64,000 nt of DNA from Agrobacterium tumefaciens (GCF_000834635.1 NZ_JXQV01000009.1:434001-498000); one strand, 5' to 3'. Numbered from the stretch's first letter, positions 1-9,960 are shown. Numbers and translations are program-made. Notes: generated from the sequence alone by a model not told the origin.

Positions 1-120
1 CTCAACCATGCTGGCGTGGCCGATGACTTTACCTACATTTCCACCGCAGGCGGCGCGTTTCTGGAGTGGATGGAAGGCAAGGTCCTGCCCGGCGTCGCCA
101 TCCTGCAGGAACAGAAGTAA
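1..120 (+). CDS. pgk: Phosphoglycerate kinase, C-terminal fragment
   Basis: Frame 1 is open from the window edge to TAA at 118-120 and gives the last 39 residues of phosphoglycerate kinase. The stretch [18 protein letters not shown] followed by LPGV is the family's typical C-terminal end, where the STAGGA loop lies near the nucleotide site. The enzyme transfers phosphate from 1,3-bisphosphoglycerate to ADP in glycolysis. The rest of the gene lies left of the window. The aldolase gene follows about 310 bases downstream on the same strand, so glycolytic genes are clustered here. Confidence 0.93.
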   Translation, partial: LNHAGVADDFTYISTAGGAFLEWMEGKVLPGVAILQEQK

Positions 121-136
121 ACTCGAACACCGCGTT

Positions 137-160
137 CCCGCTCTCCAACTGGAAAGCGGG
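137..160 (+). terminator. Hairpin after pgk
   Basis: CCCGCT-C-TCC, loop AACT, GGA-A-AGCGGG folds into an almost perfect stem 17 bases after the pgk stop. It has no T-run, so it may be a 3'-end stabiliser and not an intrinsic terminator. Confidence 0.4.
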
Positions 161-190
161 GATGCCTGGCCTTGCCACACCCGTGACGTC

Positions 191-213
191 ATCCTCGGGC
201 CTGTCCCGAGGAT
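191..213. repeat. Short intergenic palindrome (ATCCTCGGG/CCCGAGGAT)
   Basis: A perfect 9-base inverted repeat around CCTGT. Similar TCCTCGGG...CCCGAGGA palindromes are, from general knowledge, scattered between genes in rhizobial genomes. Only one copy was noticed in this window, so repeat status is inferred. Confidence 0.4.
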
Positions 214-331
214 CCAACCACGTTCCCAAAAGAGCAACCTGAGAGATGCACCGATAACGCCGTGTGCGGCGTGACGCCTCATTGCGCCTCTTCATCGCAT
301 TTAAATATTTTTAAAGATTTCCTAAAGTTTC

Positions 332-358
332 AAACGATTGAAATGATTTCAATCGTTT
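332..358. promoter_or_regulatory. Perfect 27-base palindrome upstream of the aldolase gene; putative operator
   Basis: AAACGATTGAAAT, one base, then ATTTCAATCGTTT is a perfect 13-base inverted repeat, 75 bases before the aldolase start. The half-site motif TCAATCGTTTCAAT (349-362) resembles operators of LacI/FruR-type sugar regulators, which often carry a central CG. No such regulator is encoded nearby, so the binder is unknown. It could also act as a hairpin in the leader RNA. Confidence 0.5.
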
Positions 359-433
359 CAATGATTTAGCGTGCCATTTTCCTTCCCAAATTCTTCTGCT
401 AACCCAGTTTCATCGTGCTTAGGGAGATTGAAA

Positions 434-1459
434 ATGACGGAACGTCTTGAAGACATCGCAGTGAAAATGGTTGCCGACGGCAAAGGTTTGCTGGCAGCAG
501 ATGAATCCACCGGCACCATCAAGAAGCGCTTTGACAGCATCGGTCTGGCATCCACCGAAGACAGCCGCCGCGATTATCGCGAAATGCTGTTTCGCACCGA
601 AGATGCAATGACGAAGTGCATTTCCGGCGTCATCCTCTATGAAGAAACCCTGTTCCAGAAGGCCGCCGATGGCACGCCTTTCGTTGATATCATCAAGGCA
701 GCGGGCAGCATTCCCGGCATCAAGGTCGATACGGGTGCAAAGCCGCAGGCCAACTTCCCCGGCGAAACCGTGACCGAAGGTCTCGATGGTCTGGCGGATC
801 GCCTGAAGACTTATTACGAAGCCGGTGCGCGTTTTGCCAAGTGGCGCGGCGTCATCAACATCGGTCAGGGCCTGCCCACATGGGGCTCCATCAAGGCGGA
901 TTCTCAGGCGCTCGCCCGTTATGCCGCACTGTGCCAGCAGGCTGGCATCGTGCCCATCGTGGAGCCAGAAGTGCTGATGGATGGCGAACCCGGCACCCAC
1001 AGCATAGACCGTTGCGCCGAAGTCACCGAATGGGTGCTGCGCACCGTCTTCACCGATCTTTACGATGCCCGCGTCAACCTCGAAGGCATGATCCTCAAGC
1101 CGAACATGGTCATTGACGGCAAGAACGCCCGCAAGGCATCCGTGGAAGAAGTCGCAGAAAAGACCGTCAGGGTTCTGAAGGCCACCGTTCCGTCAGCCGT
1201 TCCGGGCGTTGCCTTCCTCTCAGGCGGCCAGTCCGCCGAAGAAGCAACCGCACATCTGAGCGCCATGAACGCTGGCTACGATCTGCCATGGGCCCTTACC
1301 TTCTCCTATGGTCGCGCCCTTCAGGATACGGCTCTCAAGGCATGGGGCGGCAAGTCCGAGAATGTCGCCGCCGGCCAGCGCGCCTTCCGCCACCGCGCAG
1401 AAATGAACACGCTTGCCGCACTGGGCAACTGGAAGCAGGAGCTTGAAAAAGCCGCCTGA
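434..1459 (+). CDS. fda: Class I fructose-bisphosphate aldolase
   Basis: Predicted 341-residue class I (Schiff-base) aldolase that splits fructose 1,6-bisphosphate in glycolysis and forms it in gluconeogenesis. The N-terminal GKGLLAADESTGTIKKRF motif and the active-site context GMILKPNM (lysine forming the imine) are clear. EPEVLMDGEPGTH and SGGQSAEEAT are further family blocks. ATG at 434 was chosen over an upstream ATG at 371 because AGGGAG lies at 421-426 and MTERLEDIA is the usual start. It follows pgk on the same strand and has its own palindrome-bearing upstream region and a terminator. Confidence 0.95.
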   Translation: MTERLEDIAVKMVADGKGLLAADESTGTIKKRFDSIGLASTEDSRRDYREMLFRTEDAMTKCISGVILYEETLFQKAADGTPFVDIIKAAGSIPGIKVDTGAKPQANFPGETVTEGLDGLADRLKTYYEAGARFAKWRGVINIGQGLPTWGSIKADSQALARYAALCQQAGIVPIVEPEVLMDGEPGTHSIDRCAEVTEWVLRTVFTDLYDARVNLEGMILKPNMVIDGKNARKASVEEVAEKTVRVLKATVPSAVPGVAFLSGGQSAEEATAHLSAMNAGYDLPWALTFSYGRALQDTALKAWGGKSENVAAGQRAFRHRAEMNTLAALGNWKQELEKAA

Positions 1460-1491
1460 TCCAGCCTCTGGCTTCAAAACCAGTCCAAACG

Positions 1492-1526
1492 CCGCTCGCA
1501 ACATCGTTGCGGGCGGTTTTGTTTTT
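1492..1526 (+). terminator. Intrinsic terminator of the aldolase gene
   Basis: CCGC-T-CGCAAC, loop ATC, GTTGCG-G-GCGG followed by TTTTGTTTTT, 30 bases after the aldolase stop. Confidence 0.85.
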
Positions 1527-1676
1527 CAGTCCCCTTCAAAATCGCTTCCAGTCAAAGCATGATCAACTCGGCTTGCGACCTGCGTCACCCGACACGAACC
1601 CGACAGTCGGCCCCGTGACGTGGCAGTGGTGCGGCATCCAAGGCAGGTGTTCGGCATCGAACGTGGAGAGACATCA

Positions 1677-2156
1677 ATGTTGATACAGAAACTGAGACTT
1701 CAACGCGGCTGGTCGCAGGAACAACTGGCGACCATCAGCGGCCTCAGCACACGCACCATCCAGCGGATCGAGCGTGGGCAGGCGCCAAGTCTGGAGACCT
1801 CAAAAACATTGGCGTCCATCTTCGAGATCGATGTATCGCAACTCACCGAACAGGATCCCAAAGACATGCCCGCAACACCCATAAACAGCATCGAAGCGGA
1901 AGAGGCTGTCGCCTTCGCCCGCGTGCGCAACATCAAGGCATTTTACATGCACGTCGCCAGATATGTCGTGCTTGTTGTGTTCCTTGCCGTGGTCAACCTT
2001 CTCACCAGCCCGCATTATTTCTGGGCCATCTGGCCAGCACTTGGGCTGGGCCTTGCCGTCATCGGCCATGGTTTGCGAACATTCGACAAGGTGCCATTCC
2101 TCAATGCGGATTGGGAAAAGCGGCAGGTGGAGCATTATCTGAAGAGAAAACTTTGA
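1677..2156 (+). CDS. XRE-family regulator with C-terminal 2TM domain
   Basis: Predicted 159-residue protein. Residues 1-60 form a Cro/C1-type helix-turn-helix (RGWSQEQLATISGLSTRTIQR followed by IERG). After a short linker there are two membrane segments (about residues 97-113 and 117-135) and a basic C-terminal tail, the 2TM-domain arrangement seen in small membrane-tethered regulators. ATG 1677 was preferred to GTG 1620 because GTGGAGAGA lies upstream and the HTH begins immediately. It is flanked by unrelated genes. Target genes are unknown; it may respond at the membrane, which is inference. Confidence 0.8.
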   Translation: MLIQKLRLQRGWSQEQLATISGLSTRTIQRIERGQAPSLETSKTLASIFEIDVSQLTEQDPKDMPATPINSIEAEEAVAFARVRNIKAFYMHVARYVVLVVFLAVVNLLTSPHYFWAIWPALGLGLAVIGHGLRTFDKVPFLNADWEKRQVEHYLKRKL

Positions 2157-2181
2157 AGATTTCAGAATGCTGCGGCTCTAT

Positions 2182-2337
2182 TCAGGGCCGCAGCAGTAAC
2201 ACTAGAGACCAGATGACAAAGGCAATCACTGCGAGTTTCCAGAAGTCGGCGCGTTTGCGCAGGCCCGGCAGGCCAAGCGGGCGAATAATCTGGACGACCA
2301 TGGCCAGTAGTAAAAAAAGCCCTATTGCCTTCGTCAT
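2182..2337 (-). CDS. Small membrane protein (51 residues)
   Basis: Predicted protein with two hydrophobic stretches (AIGLFLLLAMVVQIIRPL and FWKLAVIAFVIWSLVLLL) separated by a basic turn GLRKRADFW, so a small helical-hairpin inner-membrane protein is likely. ATG at 2337 (MTKAIGLF) has GGTTTCGGG just upstream. An ATG at 2364 would add nine polar residues. It lies convergent to the XRE regulator with a 25-base gap. Function unknown; the regular hydrophobic/basic layout argues that it is real. Confidence 0.6.
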   Translation of the reverse strand: MTKAIGLFLLLAMVVQIIRPLGLPGLRKRADFWKLAVIAFVIWSLVLLLRP

Positions 2338-2466
2338 CCCGAAACCTTTTGGCTTTATTGTCACAGTGTCACAGGCTGGACATTTTTAACGCTCACCAAA
2401 GACACATACCCCATTCGCGCGCCATCCACAGCGGCGCAACCAATCGCTTAGCATGAGAGTGGCCTT

Positions 2467-3741
2467 ATGAGCAGAAACCTTCTACCCGTATTCGCCCTTT
2501 TAACCAGCACCTTGTTTCTGTTTCTGGGCAATGGTCTCCAGGGCCTTCTCTTGCCCGTGAGGGGATCGGCAGAAGGATATTCCAACGAAGTGCTGGGCTT
2601 TCTCGGCACGTCATGGGCTGCGGGCTTCGTTGTGGGTTGTTTCGTGGCGCCAAGCATCGTGCGGCGCGCCGGTCACATCAGGGCCTTCGGCAGTTTCGTC
2701 GCCCTCATCTGCCTCACCGTTCTGCTGACAGGACTTTTCGTCGATGATGTATCCTGGGTCGCGCTGCGTGCGCTGACCGGCTTCTGCACCGCCGGTACGT
2801 CCATGATCATCGAAAGCTGGCTGAACGAACGCGCCACCAATGAAAGCCGTGGCGCGATCTTCTCCCTCTACATCGCCATCACCCTGTTCGGCGTCGTGGC
2901 AGGACAATTGCTCGTCCCATTCGGCACCGTCAGCAATACGTCGCTCTTCATGGTCTGCGCGATCATCTATTGCGTCGCCATCATGCCCGCCATGCTGTCG
3001 AAAGCGGAAAGCCCTCAGCCTCTCAAAAAGGTCAAGCTGGATCTTCCCGCACTCTACCGAAACTCCCCAGTCTCCTTCATCGGCATTCTGTTGATTGGCA
3101 TCGCCAACGGCGCATACGGCACCCTGGGTGCAGTTTTCGGCGCGCGTGCTGGGCTTGACCCCACCACCATCGCCATCATGGTCAGCGTCACCATCTTCAT
3201 CGGCGCATTGGCTCAATTTCCGGCAGGCAAGCTCTCCGACAGGATAGACCGCCGCTATGTGCTAGCCGGTCTGTCCGGCGTGGCGGCCCTTGCAGGCCTT
3301 GCCGTCACCCTCGTCCAGCCGGGTCACGCCTATGTGCTGATCGGCATGATCGCGGTCTATGGCGCCACCGCAAACGCGCTCTACCCCATCGCCGTGGCGC
3401 ACGCCAACGACTACGCCTCGTCAGAGGATTTCGTGAAAGTCTCTGGCGGCCTTCTTCTGCTTTACGGCATCGGCACAATCATCGGCCCAACCCTCGGTGG
3501 CCCGATCATGACTTCCTTCGGCCCCTATGCCCTCTTCTGGGTCACGGCCATTTCGCACCTGATGATCACGGCCTATGCCATGTTCCGCTCACGGCAGCGC
3601 GCCGCTCTGCCTGCGGAAGAGAAGGACAATTTCTCCACCACCGCCATGGCACAGATCACCCCTGAAAGCGCCTCGCTCGATCCTCGCGCCCCGCAATATC
3701 CCGAGGATGAGGCGGAGTTGGAAAAAGGAGCCGGAATATGA
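2467..3741 (+). CDS. MFS transporter
   Basis: Predicted 424-residue major facilitator with about 12 membrane helices. The conserved loop between helices 2 and 3 reads as GCFVAPSIVRRAGHIRAFG, and the second half repeats it as GKLSDRIDRRYVL. Overall it resembles the YcaD-like/MFS_1 group; substrate cannot be told. The C-terminal 40 residues are cytoplasmic and acidic. Its last codons overlap the start of the DUF1192 gene by ATGA, so the two are co-translated. A short Shine-Dalgarno GAGAG precedes the ATG. Confidence 0.88.
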   Translation: MSRNLLPVFALLTSTLFLFLGNGLQGLLLPVRGSAEGYSNEVLGFLGTSWAAGFVVGCFVAPSIVRRAGHIRAFGSFVALICLTVLLTGLFVDDVSWVALRALTGFCTAGTSMIIESWLNERATNESRGAIFSLYIAITLFGVVAGQLLVPFGTVSNTSLFMVCAIIYCVAIMPAMLSKAESPQPLKKVKLDLPALYRNSPVSFIGILLIGIANGAYGTLGAVFGARAGLDPTTIAIMVSVTIFIGALAQFPAGKLSDRIDRRYVLAGLSGVAALAGLAVTLVQPGHAYVLIGMIAVYGATANALYPIAVAHANDYASSEDFVKVSGGLLLLYGIGTIIGPTLGGPIMTSFGPYALFWVTAISHLMITAYAMFRSRQRAALPAEEKDNFSTTAMAQITPESASLDPRAPQYPEDEAELEKGAGI

Positions 3742-3932
3742 GTGTCTTTGACGAACCATCCATGAAGCCTCCCGCCACCACTCATGTTGTGGGTGGCGAT
3801 CTCTCGCAATTGTCGGTGGACGAACTGACGGCGCGCATCACAATACTTCAAGTGGAAATAACAAGACTGGAAGTTGAGCGCGAGAAGAAGGCAGCGGGCC
3901 GAAAGTCAGCAGAAACCCTGTTCCGCTCCTGA
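3738..3932 (+). CDS. DUF1192 family small protein
   Basis: 64 residues. The core LSQLSVDELTARITILQVEI is followed by RLEVERE, a leucine/acid-rich helix typical of DUF1192, and likely forms a short coiled coil. It overlaps the MFS gene by four bases (ATGA) with AAAGGAG upstream, indicating translational coupling. Members of this family are small alphaproteobacterial proteins of unknown function. Confidence 0.85.
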   Translation: MSVFDEPSMKPPATTHVVGGDLSQLSVDELTARITILQVEITRLEVEREKKAAGRKSAETLFRS

Positions 3933-3938
3933 TCGGTT

Positions 3939-3963
3939 GCGTGACGTTCCATTAACGTTACGC
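3939..3963. repeat. Inverted repeat after the DUF1192 gene
   Basis: GCGTGACGTT, loop CCATT, AACGTTACGC: ten bases each side with one mismatch. It lies just past the DUF1192 stop and upstream of the first CtrA-like box. It may be a weak terminator without a T-run or a protein-binding site. Confidence 0.35.
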
Positions 3964-3987
3964 AGCGGGTCAGAATTTCGTTTACCA

Positions 3988-4002
3988 TTAACCAAAAATT
4001 AA
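3988..4002. promoter_or_regulatory. CtrA-like box 1 (TTAA-N7-TTAA)
   Basis: TTAA-CCAAAAA-TTAA matches the CtrA half-site pair exactly in sequence and spacing. A TTAATA at 4016-4021 sits at a plausible -10 distance, so the box would overlap the -35 region of a rightward promoter for the small transcript ending at 4128. Confidence 0.6.
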
Positions 4003-4026
4003 GCTTTTTAAGCGATTAATATACAT

Positions 4027-4128
4027 GTTCAGTTCTGCTGAACCTCAGGCAGTTTCTCCTATCGGCGATTTGGTCTGATTTTTCTCCCTGTTTTACCTTG
4101 AGAGCCGCTTTTGCGGCTCTTTTTTTGT
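4027..4128 (+). ncRNA. Candidate CtrA-controlled small RNA, about 100 nt
   Basis: Between a CtrA-box promoter and a strong intrinsic terminator there is no ORF. The stretch begins with hairpin GTTCAG-TTCTG-CTGAAC (4027-4043). A pyrimidine-rich, unpaired-looking region follows with two anti-Shine-Dalgarno motifs, TTTCTCCT (4053-4060) and TTTCTCCC (4081-4088). It ends in the terminator. This architecture is that of a trans-acting regulatory RNA. No Rfam family was recognised, so the identity is inference. Confidence 0.5.
4101..4128 (+). terminator. Strong intrinsic terminator of the candidate small RNA
   Basis: AGAGCCGC-TTTT-GCGGCTCT followed by seven more Ts. It lies 170 bases after the DUF1192 stop and 159 before rcdA, so it most simply ends a short independent transcript. 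Confidence 0.85.
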
Positions 4129-4158
4129 CCAGCCCCAAAATGACCAAAGCTGTGGGTA

Positions 4159-4173
4159 TTAACCTTTCTTTAA
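4159..4173. promoter_or_regulatory. CtrA-like box 2 upstream of rcdA
   Basis: TTAA-CCTTTCT-TTAA, again with exact seven-base spacing, 114 bases before the rcdA start and downstream of the small-RNA terminator. CtrA control of rcdA is established in Caulobacter; here it is inferred from the box. Confidence 0.6.
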
Positions 4174-4286
4174 TAATCAGCTTGCGTATTTGGGCTATTG
4201 CTATCATCCTGAAAATACAAAGACGCCGGAACTATTACGCCTCAGTTCCGTTGCCGTAGTATGGTGCGTAAGCAGGATTTGAAAAA

Positions 4287-4802
4287 ATGTCAGAACAGGT
4301 TTTGAATACTATCAGCTTTGCTGGCCGTGCTGCAGCTTCCAACCAGTTCAAGAGCCTTTATTCTGAGGGCATGACTTTGGTAGAAGAAACTGCGACCTAC
4401 CTCGACGGTTCCGGGCGCGCAGCTTCCAAAGTATTGCCACGGATGGCATCGGTTCTTTACGCCGCAGAATCCATGCGTCTCACAACCCGCCTCATGCAGA
4501 TGGCTTCCTGGCTTCTTCTCCAGCGTGCTGTCAACAATGGCGAAATGAGCCGCGATCAGGTTCTCAGCGAAAAGAATAAAGTTCGCCTCGACAACTTCAA
4601 CGTTGATCGTAACGCTCCCGGCTGGGGTGACCTGCCAGAATCGTTCCGCGATCTCGTCGAGCGTTCGCTTCGCCTCCAGAACCGCGTCGCCCTTCTCGAC
4701 CGCGAAATCTATCGCCCGTCGGAAGCCGTCAAGGTTCCAGACAATGAGAACAGCGTACAGGCGCAGCTCAACCTGCTCCGCACCGCATTCTCAGGCAACT
4801 GA
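4287..4802 (+). CDS. rcdA: RcdA-type regulator of CtrA degradation (DUF1465)
   Basis: Predicted 171-residue, mostly helical cytoplasmic protein of the DUF1465/RcdA family. In Caulobacter, RcdA is an adaptor in the CpdR-RcdA-PopA system that delivers CtrA to ClpXP. Recognisable family stretches are FKSLYSEGMTLVEETATYLD, AESMRLTTRLMQMASWLLLQ, and the C-terminal SVQAQLNLLR. The start MSEQVLNTISFAGR follows GCAGGATTTGAAAAA. The gene is monocistronic, ends in its own terminator and has a CtrA-like box upstream, which suggests a feedback loop. Confidence 0.85.
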   Translation: MSEQVLNTISFAGRAAASNQFKSLYSEGMTLVEETATYLDGSGRAASKVLPRMASVLYAAESMRLTTRLMQMASWLLLQRAVNNGEMSRDQVLSEKNKVRLDNFNVDRNAPGWGDLPESFRDLVERSLRLQNRVALLDREIYRPSEAVKVPDNENSVQAQLNLLRTAFSGN

Positions 4803-4837
4803 TACGCCGTTATCTGGTTTAGCAACTTAAGCATTCA

Positions 4838-4863
4838 AAGGCAGACTTCGGTCTGCCTTTTTC
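4838..4863 (+). terminator. Intrinsic terminator of rcdA
   Basis: AAAGGCAGAC-TTCG-GTCTGCCTTT then TTCG; a UUCG tetraloop with a ten-pair stem. Confidence 0.88.
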
Positions 4864-4929
4864 GTTTTAGGTGGTTTGCACTTTGCTTCAGCGAATCTTC
4901 AGCCAAGCCACCCCAAAAATCCACACAAC

Positions 4930-4959
4930 AAAAAACCCCGGATCGCTCCAGGGTTTTTT
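4930..4959 (-). terminator. Intrinsic terminator of rpmE
   Basis: Read on the minus strand, AAAAAACCC...GGGTTTTTT folds around a 12-base loop with a T-run on the minus side, 25 bases past the rpmE stop. Confidence 0.8.
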
Positions 4960-4983
4960 CTATTCTTTTCAGTATCAAGAAGC

Positions 4984-5205
4984 TTAGAGGCCGAGGCCGC
5001 CGAAACGCTTGTTGAACTTGGAAACGCGACCGCCACGGTCCATAAGCTGCTGGTTGCCGCCTGTCCATGCAGGGTGCGAGCTTGGATCGATTTCGAGGTT
5101 CATGACCTGACCCTCGGAGCCCCATGTGGAGCGTGTTTCGTATTCTGTGCCATCGGTCATGACCACTTTGATCATGTGATAGTCGGGATGAATTTCAGCC
5201 TTCAT
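4984..5205 (-). CDS. rpmE: 50S ribosomal protein L31
   Basis: 73 residues, full length for the alphaproteobacterial L31. [20 protein letters not shown] at the start, SHPAWTGG in the middle and [15 protein letters not shown] at the end are family signatures. The CxxC zinc pair of type-A L31 is absent, as is usual for this lineage's form. AGGAAGATTGTC precedes the ATG. It is transcribed away from the ABC exporter from a shared 207-base upstream region. Confidence 0.95.
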   Translation of the reverse strand: MKAEIHPDYHMIKVVMTDGTEYETRSTWGSEGQVMNLEIDPSSHPAWTGGNQQLMDRGGRVSKFNKRFGGLGL

Positions 5206-5412
5206 GACAATCTTCCTGCTTTAGTGACATGCGGACCATTTGCCGCAATTGCGTCAACTGAGCCAATTCAATAATGAAGCTCCAGACCATTTGGCCATGG
5301 CTTCCCAATTCGATGCGGAGCCTATACATGAAGGTCACCGAGATAACAAGTGCCTGCTGATGCTCGGTCAACACTTGGCACAACAGCATGTCGGCAAATG
5401 TAGGAGTTGATC

Positions 5413-7220
<1,808 letters not shown>

Positions 7221-7224
<4 letters not shown>

Positions 7225-8867
7225 CCTCCGACACTCCGACCAGCCACGCGACCGGAAAACAGGCATCCTCCAAGGAAGGTGCCTTCCAGCGCATTGTAGC
7301 CGTGCATGCCGCCACCGCCGAAGCCTGCGACTTCGCCCGCAGCATAAAGCCCAGGCACCGCCTCGCCGTTGCCATCCAGCACCCGGCCATGGAGGTCGGT
7401 GTGCAGACCGCCTAGCGTTTTGCGGGTGAGGATGTGCAGGCGAACCGCAATCAGGGGTCCGGCTGCCGGGTCCAGCAAACGATGGGGCTTGGCAGTGCGC
7501 ATCAGCTTGTCGCCGAGATAATTGCGCGCACCCCTGATGGCGGTGATCTGCGCATCCTTGCTGAAACCGTTGGTCAGCTCCCGGTCCCGCGCCTCGATCT
7601 GGTGGCGAATGTGGCCTGTATCCAGATGCGCCTCACCGGTGATCGCGTTCATGGCGTCCACCAGTTCCTCCAGCGTATCGCGAACGGCAAAGTCTTCGCC
7701 GTGCTCCATGAAAGCCTTGACCGGACCGGGCGGCTCCTTGCCCAGACGTTTGAGAAGAAGGCGAATATTCTTGCCCGTCAGGTCCGGGTTCTGCTCGGAA
7801 CCGGATAGTGCAAATTCCTTCTTGATGATCGCCTTGGTCAGAATGAACCAGCTATAATCGCTGCCCCGTTCACGCAGAATTTTCAGCGTGCCCAGCGTAT
7901 CGAAACCCGGCATGGCAGGCGCTGGCAACCGATCACCCCGCGCATCGCACCAGAAAGATGACGGACCTGGCAGAATGCGGATGCCATGGTTTGGCCAGAT
8001 CGGATCATGGTTCTTTACACCCTCGGTATAATGCCACATGCGATCGCGGTTGACGACCGCACCGCCCGCCGCTTCTGTGATAGCCACCATGCGCCCGTCC
8101 ACATGGGCAGGAACGCCGCAGACCATCTCCGCTGGTGGTTGCCCCAGCCGCTCGACCGGCCAGTTCTGGCGCACCAGCGCGTGGTTGCCACCAATGCCAC
8201 CCGATGTGACAATGACCGCCGAGGCGGTAAGTTGAAATGTGTCAATACCGAGCCGGCTGCTGCTTTGCCCACGCTGAACCGTGTCCCGATAGAGCACCAT
8301 GCCGGAAACGCCGATCACCACACCATTGGTGCTATCAAGCACATCGACCTGATGACGGAATTTGAGAACGATGCGTCCGGCCTCGACAAGGGTTTTGACC
8401 TTTCTGACGAAGGGCTCCAGCACACCGGGGCCGGTGCCCCAGGTCACATGGAAGCGGGGAACGGAATTACCGTGACCATGGGCGTGCGATCCGCCGCGTT
8501 CTGCCCAGCCGACAACCGGAAACCAGCGCATTCCAAGCCCATGCAGCCATGCGCGTTTCTCACCGGCTGCGAAATTCAGATAAGCTTCAGCCCAAAGACG
8601 CGGCCAATGGTCTTCTGGCCTGTCGAAGGCGGCGGAGCCGAACCAGTCCTGCCGGGCAAGATCGAGACTATCGCGCACCCGCATGAACCGCTGTTCAGGA
8701 CTATCGACGAAAAAAAGACCGCCCAGCGACCAGAAGGCCTGCCCGCCGAGATTCTGCTCGCCTTCCTGATCCAGCAGACAGACTTTCAGCCCGCGCTCGG
8801 CAGCCTCGCTGGCCGCAACCAGACCGGCAAGTCCCGCGCCCACGACAATAACGTCAAATCGCTCCAT
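7221..8867 (-). CDS. FAD-binding dehydrogenase (KstD-like predicted oxidoreductase)
   Basis: Predicted 548 residues with an N-terminal dinucleotide-binding fold: VIVVGAGLAGLVAASEAAER (GxGxxG) followed by an acidic residue. The C-terminal FAD-closing block reads GLYAAGEVAGFGGGGMHGYN followed by ALEGTFLGGC, as in flavoprotein dehydrogenases of the fumarate reductase/3-ketosteroid dehydrogenase superfamily. The substrate is not known for this subgroup. ATG 8867 (MERFDVIVV) has GGGAGGGG just upstream; the ORF can be extended 155 codons further but that part has no family resemblance. It is convergent with the ABC exporter, stop codons overlapping. Confidence 0.85.
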
Positions 8868-9868
8868 CAACCCCTCCCGGATAGATCGGATTACCTTTAC
8901 GCAAACGTCAATTTTTTGCAACGGATGGAGAAGCATTCCTTCAGCCAAGCTTCGCCGTTCACGCGGCAGCATCTGCCCGTGGCTTGATCTTTTCAGTCTG
9001 ACCATCGCCGTTTTGCGGCCATGGGTATTTCGGACGGGGCGCTGGAAGTTGCCTCGTTGGGTAGTTTTAGTGATGGCACCTTTCAGCGCCCCGTTCAGCG
9101 GTTTGTGCCCGCCCACGATCTCTTGCCACGGCTGGCTGGAACCCGGATGGCGATGGCGAACCTTGCCGGAAAACCGGTCGGACATGACCAAGATCCAACC
9201 CTTCCCCATTCCGGGCGGCGGCACCCCTTTGGGATATCGCCTGCCAGTTCGGCCACACCTGCCTTCGCCTGACATCCGCGCCGATTGATCGAGGCGCAGG
9301 CACAAGCGATCCGTTTTCCGCAAGGTGTGCATCCGCCGATCAGCCGATGCCTGCCCTCACGATCCGTCCGCACCATTTGCGATGCGGGGCAGATGCAGCG
9401 TGTTCCTGTGTACCGCCTGACTTTCGCCGTTCCGCCATCCGGTCGCGTTCGACCATTGGCGGAGGGCTGTCGGTACGCCCGGTGGCCGACGAGCCGGACT
9501 GATGCAGACGCGAAACGAACCCGTAAGGCATTCGCAACGCACAAGCATCAGGCCGGATCGAACATGGAGGAGATTGCGCCAGCCGGTCCGAAACCGGCGC
9601 TATCCCCTCACCCGTTGCCCCCGGGGAGATCGCTGCCAGACCCCGGCGATGAAAGGTTGCGTAGCCTCATCACCACCAGCGCCGGTTCCGCCTCGCCGCA
9701 ACGCCTTGCGGTGTATCCGAGGGCGGAACGGGGCCATTGTGCGGGTGATTCGCCCGTCATTGAGAAACTGCAGATCGATTTTTTGAGGATTTTCGGAGAT
9801 TTTTATTAAGGCATTGATTCAGATCGGAAATATCTGGCGATATAGGAGCGCTAGCGGTTGGGACACTA
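8868..9868. other. About 1 kb with no convincing gene
   Basis: Several frames stay open (for example 9285-9809 plus and 9095-9544 minus) but none has a Shine-Dalgarno, recognisable motif or normal composition; residues are rich in Arg, Pro, Cys and Ser as expected from out-of-frame GC-rich DNA. The sequence could be the eroded remains of a gene or long untranslated DNA. A GCCGGT-CCGAA-ACCGGC hairpin lies near 9585-9601. Confidence 0.5.
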
Positions 9869-9945
9869 CCCCTCACCTGCAGAATTACCGACCTAGCTGC
9901 ACTGAGATCGTGATTTTCTATCCTCTCCCGCAAGGGGAGAGGTAA
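9869..9945. repeat. Probable dispersed intergenic element with CCTCTCCC/GGGGAGAGG hairpin
   Basis: A hairpin CCTCTCCC-GCAA-GGGGAGAGG (9922-9942) is preceded by CCCCTCACCTGC. This kind of CTCTCCC...GGGAGAG palindrome is common between genes in rhizobia from general knowledge. It sits 19 bases past the OmpA-like stop and may also end that minus-strand transcript. Confidence 0.4.
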
Positions 9946-9960
9946 GCCATAGCTGAGCCC

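Noticed and set aside
1677-2156. Prophage repressor
   Set aside because: It has a Cro/C1 HTH but also two membrane helices and no phage genes on either side.
9285-9809. 174-codon plus frame in the gene desert
   Set aside because: No ribosome site, Arg/Pro-rich like out-of-frame DNA, and runs into a different composition at its end.
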